The position numbers and the translations under genes are program-made. This document shows, one piece after another, positions 39,234-41,598 of a stretch of DNA of 41,598 bases. The notes beneath the pieces are model-generated. The model did not search any database. It was not told the origin of the DNA and was given only the letters and a program-made list of their open reading frames with translations. The stretch lies in assembly GCF_002939385.1 (NCBI RefSeq), contig NZ_MULI01000065.1, positions 1-41,598 on the forward strand, given 5' to 3'. Source of the DNA: Streptomyces sp. MH60 (GTDB taxonomy: Bacteria > Actinomycetota > Actinomycetes > Streptomycetales > Streptomycetaceae). Each line of letters starts with the position of its first letter. The first letter of the stretch is position 1.

Positions 39234-40010
39234 ATGTCGACGACCCGTCACCACATCAACCGCCAGCGGCGCCGCCAGGCCCGCGAGACCCGGCCCGCCG
39301 CCTCCGCCGGGCACCCGGAACACACCGAGCGCACGCCAAGGGGGGCCGGTACGCGCGGCGCCACCGCCGTCCTGGAGCCCGCCGAGGCCGCCACCGCCGA
39401 CCCGTCCACGGACGGAGCGGCCCCGAAGGCCACCGGGGGCCGGCCGCGCCGCCGCCCCCCGCTCCTCGTGCTGCTCTGCGCGCTGACGGTGCTCCTCGGC
39501 GGCTTCGCGGGCTGGGCGCACGCGAAGGCCGAAGGGCTCAGGTCCGAGCCCGCGCGGAGCAACACCGCGCTGACCGACCTCGCCCGCACCAGCGAGATCA
39601 AGGGACAGGTGGCCAAGGCCGTCGACCGGCTCTTCTCCTACGACCACGCGGACCCCGGCGCCCTCGACGAGGCGGCCAAGGACCTCCTGACGGGCAAGGC
39701 CGTCGACCAGCACCGCGACCTGTTCGCCGACGTCCGCGCGCGGGCCGACGAGCAGAAGGCGGTGATCACCACGACGGTCACCGAGAGCGCGGTCGAACGG
39801 ATCGACGGCGACCGGGCCCGGGTCCTCGTCTACGCCGACCAGAGCAGCGTCGCCACCACCGGGAAGCAGGCCGCCACGGACCAGAAGAACGAGGCGGGAG
39901 GAGGGACCGCGCAGGACGAGGGCGTGTACGCGGCGGCCATGCTCGCCGTCGACGTCGTGCACCGCGACGGACGCTGGCTGGTCTCCGCCCTCGACACCTT
40001 CGGCCGCTGA
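39234..40010 (+). CDS. Mce-associated membrane protein, type B (copy 2)
   Basis: A 258-residue paralogue of the protein at 37933: a long basic then Ala/Pro/Thr-rich cytoplasmic N-terminus (RHHINRQRRRQARETR), membrane segment at about 75-95 (PPLLVLLCALTVLLGGFAGW), then RSNTALTDLARTSEIKGQVA, KAVDRLFSYDHADPG, and RIDGDRARVLVYADQSS, ending in RDGRWLVSALDTFGR. The start is ATG at 39234 with GAGGAGG upstream. Together the four genes make an A-B-A'-B' series. A 95-bp gap without clear elements follows before the transglycosylase gene. Confidence 0.85.
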   Translation: MSTTRHHINRQRRRQARETRPAASAGHPEHTERTPRGAGTRGATAVLEPAEAATADPSTDGAAPKATGGRPRRRPPLLVLLCALTVLLGGFAGWAHAKAEGLRSEPARSNTALTDLARTSEIKGQVAKAVDRLFSYDHADPGALDEAAKDLLTGKAVDQHRDLFADVRARADEQKAVITTTVTESAVERIDGDRARVLVYADQSSVATTGKQAATDQKNEAGGGTAQDEGVYAAAMLAVDVVHRDGRWLVSALDTFGR

Positions 40011-40105
40011 ACCGCACGCCCGACCGCACCCCCGAACCCGCGGCCCTGACCAGTCTCCCGCCTCCCGCCCCCGCACCTCCGACGGATCCGACAGGAGTGA
40101 CGACC

Positions 40106-41362
40106 ATGTCCGTACGCCGTGCCCGACGCCTGTACCGAGGGCGGGCCCGCAAGGGACTGCGCACGACCGCCCTCGCGGTGGCGGCCATGGCGGCCCTCAC
40201 CGCGTCCCAGGCCCCCGGCCTCACCGGCGACGCGAAGGACACCCACGCCGGACCGGCGGCCGACGACCTGAGCCTGCCGACGACGGACGGCCCGTTCGCC
40301 GAACTCGTGCCGCCGGGCGACGGCTCCTACCACACCGAACTCCCGCCGCTGAGGACCCGGGACGGCGGCTCGGCCGCCCCCGCCCTCGGGCCGGAGATCC
40401 GCGCCCAGTCGGGCATCCCGGCCACCGTGCTGCGCGCCTACCGCGCCGCCGAGACGGCCGTCGGCAGGACGGACCCGGGCTGCCGGCTGCCCTGGGAACT
40501 GCTCGCGGCGATCGGCAAGGTCGAGTCCGGCCAGGCACGCGGCGGCGCGGTCGACCGGAACGGCACGACCCTGAGCCGGATCACCGGACCGCCCCTCGAC
40601 GGCCGGGGCTTCGCCCTGATCCGGGACACGGACGGCGGCGCCCACGACGGCGACACGGTCTACGACCGGGCGGTGGGCCCGATGCAGTTCCTGCCGTCCA
40701 CCTGGGCCCGCTGGGGCGCGGACGGCAACGGCGACGGCCGCGCCGACCCGGACAACGTCTTCGACGCGGCGCTGGCGGCCGGGCACTACCTGTGCGCCGG
40801 TGACCGGGACCTGGGCCGGGCGGCGGACCTGGACCGGGCGGTCCTCAGCTACAACAACTCCCGCACCTACCTCGAACTGGTCAGGCACTGGCTGGAGTTC
40901 TACAGCCGGGGAGTCCACACCGTCCCCGACGGCAAGGGCGTCGTCCCGAAGAGCCCCGGCGCGGGCGGCGACACCCCGGCGACCGAGCCCGTCGACGGCG
41001 AGAGCGGCGGCGGGGGACACGGCGGCGGGAACGGCGGTGGAGGCGCGGACGACGGCATCGACATCGGCCCGGACCCGAGCACCACGCCGGGCAGCCCCGG
41101 ACCGTCCCCGTCCCGCCCCGTACCGTCCACGGCCCCGAACCCGCCCTCCCCGACGGTGCACCCGACGAGCCCGGACCCCTCCCCGTCGTCGCCCACCGAG
41201 ACCCCGGACCCCTCGCCGGACCCGACCGGCCCGAGCCCCTCGCCGACGGCCACGGACGGCTGCTCCACGGAACCGGGGACCGCGTCCCCCGACCCCACGG
41301 CCTCCCCGACGGACCCGTCCTGCCCGACCCCGTCGGACACTCCGGCCACCTCGGCCGGGTAG
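40106..41362 (+). CDS. Secreted MltB-type lytic murein transglycosylase (SLT_2)
   Basis: A 418-residue exported enzyme predicted to cleave peptidoglycan between MurNAc and GlcNAc with anhydro-MurNAc formation. The signal peptide is about residues 16-38 (KGLRTTALAVAAMAALTASQ). The catalytic domain spans about 95-268: catalytic Glu140 in LLAAIGKVESGQARGG, VGPMQFLPSTWARWG (190-204), a calcium-loop-like DGNGDGRADPDNVFDA, and AVLSYNNSRTYLELV. The C-terminal 140 residues are disordered Gly-rich then Pro/Ser/Thr/Asp-rich sequence with two cysteines near the end, suited to spanning the wall. The start is ATG at 40106 with AGGAG upstream. It follows the Mce-associated genes in the same orientation with no visible terminator, so it may belong to the mce operon and open the wall for the Mce complex (inference). 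Confidence 0.9.
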   Translation: MSVRRARRLYRGRARKGLRTTALAVAAMAALTASQAPGLTGDAKDTHAGPAADDLSLPTTDGPFAELVPPGDGSYHTELPPLRTRDGGSAAPALGPEIRAQSGIPATVLRAYRAAETAVGRTDPGCRLPWELLAAIGKVESGQARGGAVDRNGTTLSRITGPPLDGRGFALIRDTDGGAHDGDTVYDRAVGPMQFLPSTWARWGADGNGDGRADPDNVFDAALAAGHYLCAGDRDLGRAADLDRAVLSYNNSRTYLELVRHWLEFYSRGVHTVPDGKGVVPKSPGAGGDTPATEPVDGESGGGGHGGGNGGGGADDGIDIGPDPSTTPGSPGPSPSRPVPSTAPNPPSPTVHPTSPDPSPSSPTETPDPSPDPTGPSPSPTATDGCSTEPGTASPDPTASPTDPSCPTPSDTPATSAG

Positions 41363-41378
41363 GGGCACCCGGCGCGGA

Positions 41379-41598
41379 TCAGCCCGCCTGGCCCATCCCC
41401 GCGGCGTTCGGCCAGCCCGTCGCCGGGACCGACTCCAGACCGTTGGTGCCCCGGACCTGGGCGGCGGTGAGGCCGCCGCGGGCCGGGACGCCGGGCGGGG
41501 TGGGCCCGAACGGCGGCGGGTACGCGACGGCCGGGGCGGGCGCCGGAACCGGGGCCGGTCCGGGCTGCGGGACCGGCCCCGGGTGGGGGACCGGCACC
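41379..41598 (-). CDS. 3' end of a proline-rich protein (truncated by the window edge)
   Basis: Only the last 72 or so residues are present. They consist of a Pro/Ala/Val-rich stretch (PVPQPGPAPVPAPAPAVAYP) followed by a more ordered end (GLTAAQVRGTNGLESVPATG, then WPNAAGMGQAG). No domain can be named. It is convergent with the transglycosylase gene, with only 16 bp between the stops, so it is probably a separate transcription unit. Confidence 0.55.
   Translation of the reverse strand, partial: VPVPHPGPVPQPGPAPVPAPAPAVAYPPPFGPTPPGVPARGGLTAAQVRGTNGLESVPATGWPNAAGMGQAG

Overview
This 41.6 kb window is chromosomal DNA from a high-GC actinomycete, almost certainly a Streptomyces close to S. coelicolor. 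The reasons are the very high GC content, third-position codon bias, frequent GTG/TTG starts, ATGA/GTGA-coupled operons, a malonyl-CoA synthetase (matB) that reads nearly residue for residue like S. coelicolor MatB, and a single mce locus with its own ATPase gene. I see no tRNA, rRNA, CRISPR array, insertion sequence or phage gene.

Layout. (1) 1-4450: a malonate module on the minus strand (MatC-type transporter, MatB, then a truncated AccD-like carboxyltransferase) with a divergent GntR/FCD regulator. Two copies of the same palindrome sit between matC and the regulator. (2) 4472-6843: an unknown protein, then an IclR regulator coupled to an SMP-30/gluconolactonase-like enzyme. (3) 6883-11305, minus strand: an operon of an HExxH (ImmA/IrrE-like) protein, two tandem MAB_1171c-type membrane proteins and a FAD monooxygenase. 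(4) 11573-16290: an arabino-oligosaccharide uptake operon (Tat-exported binding protein, two permeases, cytoplasmic GH51 arabinofuranosidase; no ATPase, so probably energised by MsiK). (5) 16409-21360: a divergent GH35-like secreted protein, an Rrf2 regulator without cysteines, and a membrane-anchored PstS-like receptor. (6) 21620-22594: secreted GH43 endo-arabinanase. (7) 22634-23845: a PucR/CdaR-type regulator with two TTA codons. (8) 24042-27361: three secreted proteins of poorly known function, divergent from (9) 28013-41362: the mce operon (Mkl ATPase, YrbEA/B, MceA-F, four Mce-associated proteins, a secreted lytic transglycosylase). A Pro-rich protein runs off the right end.

How the parts connect. 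The strongest new signal is regulatory: the promoters of the IclR gene, the arabinoside ABC/GH51 operon and the GH43 arabinanase each carry two similar operator-like elements whose starts are exactly 20 bp apart and begin 2-3 bp after the -10 box. This defines a probable IclR-controlled arabinan regulon: extracellular GH43 cleaves arabinan, the ABC system imports the oligomers, and cytoplasmic GH51 releases arabinose. The mce locus and the divergent secreted proteins share a promoter layout (TTGTnn, 18 bp, TAACGT) and may act on one lipid or steroid substrate. The Mce-associated genes are an A-B-A'-B' duplication.

Most gene calls rest on family motifs read by eye. Operator, promoter and terminator calls are pattern-based inferences.
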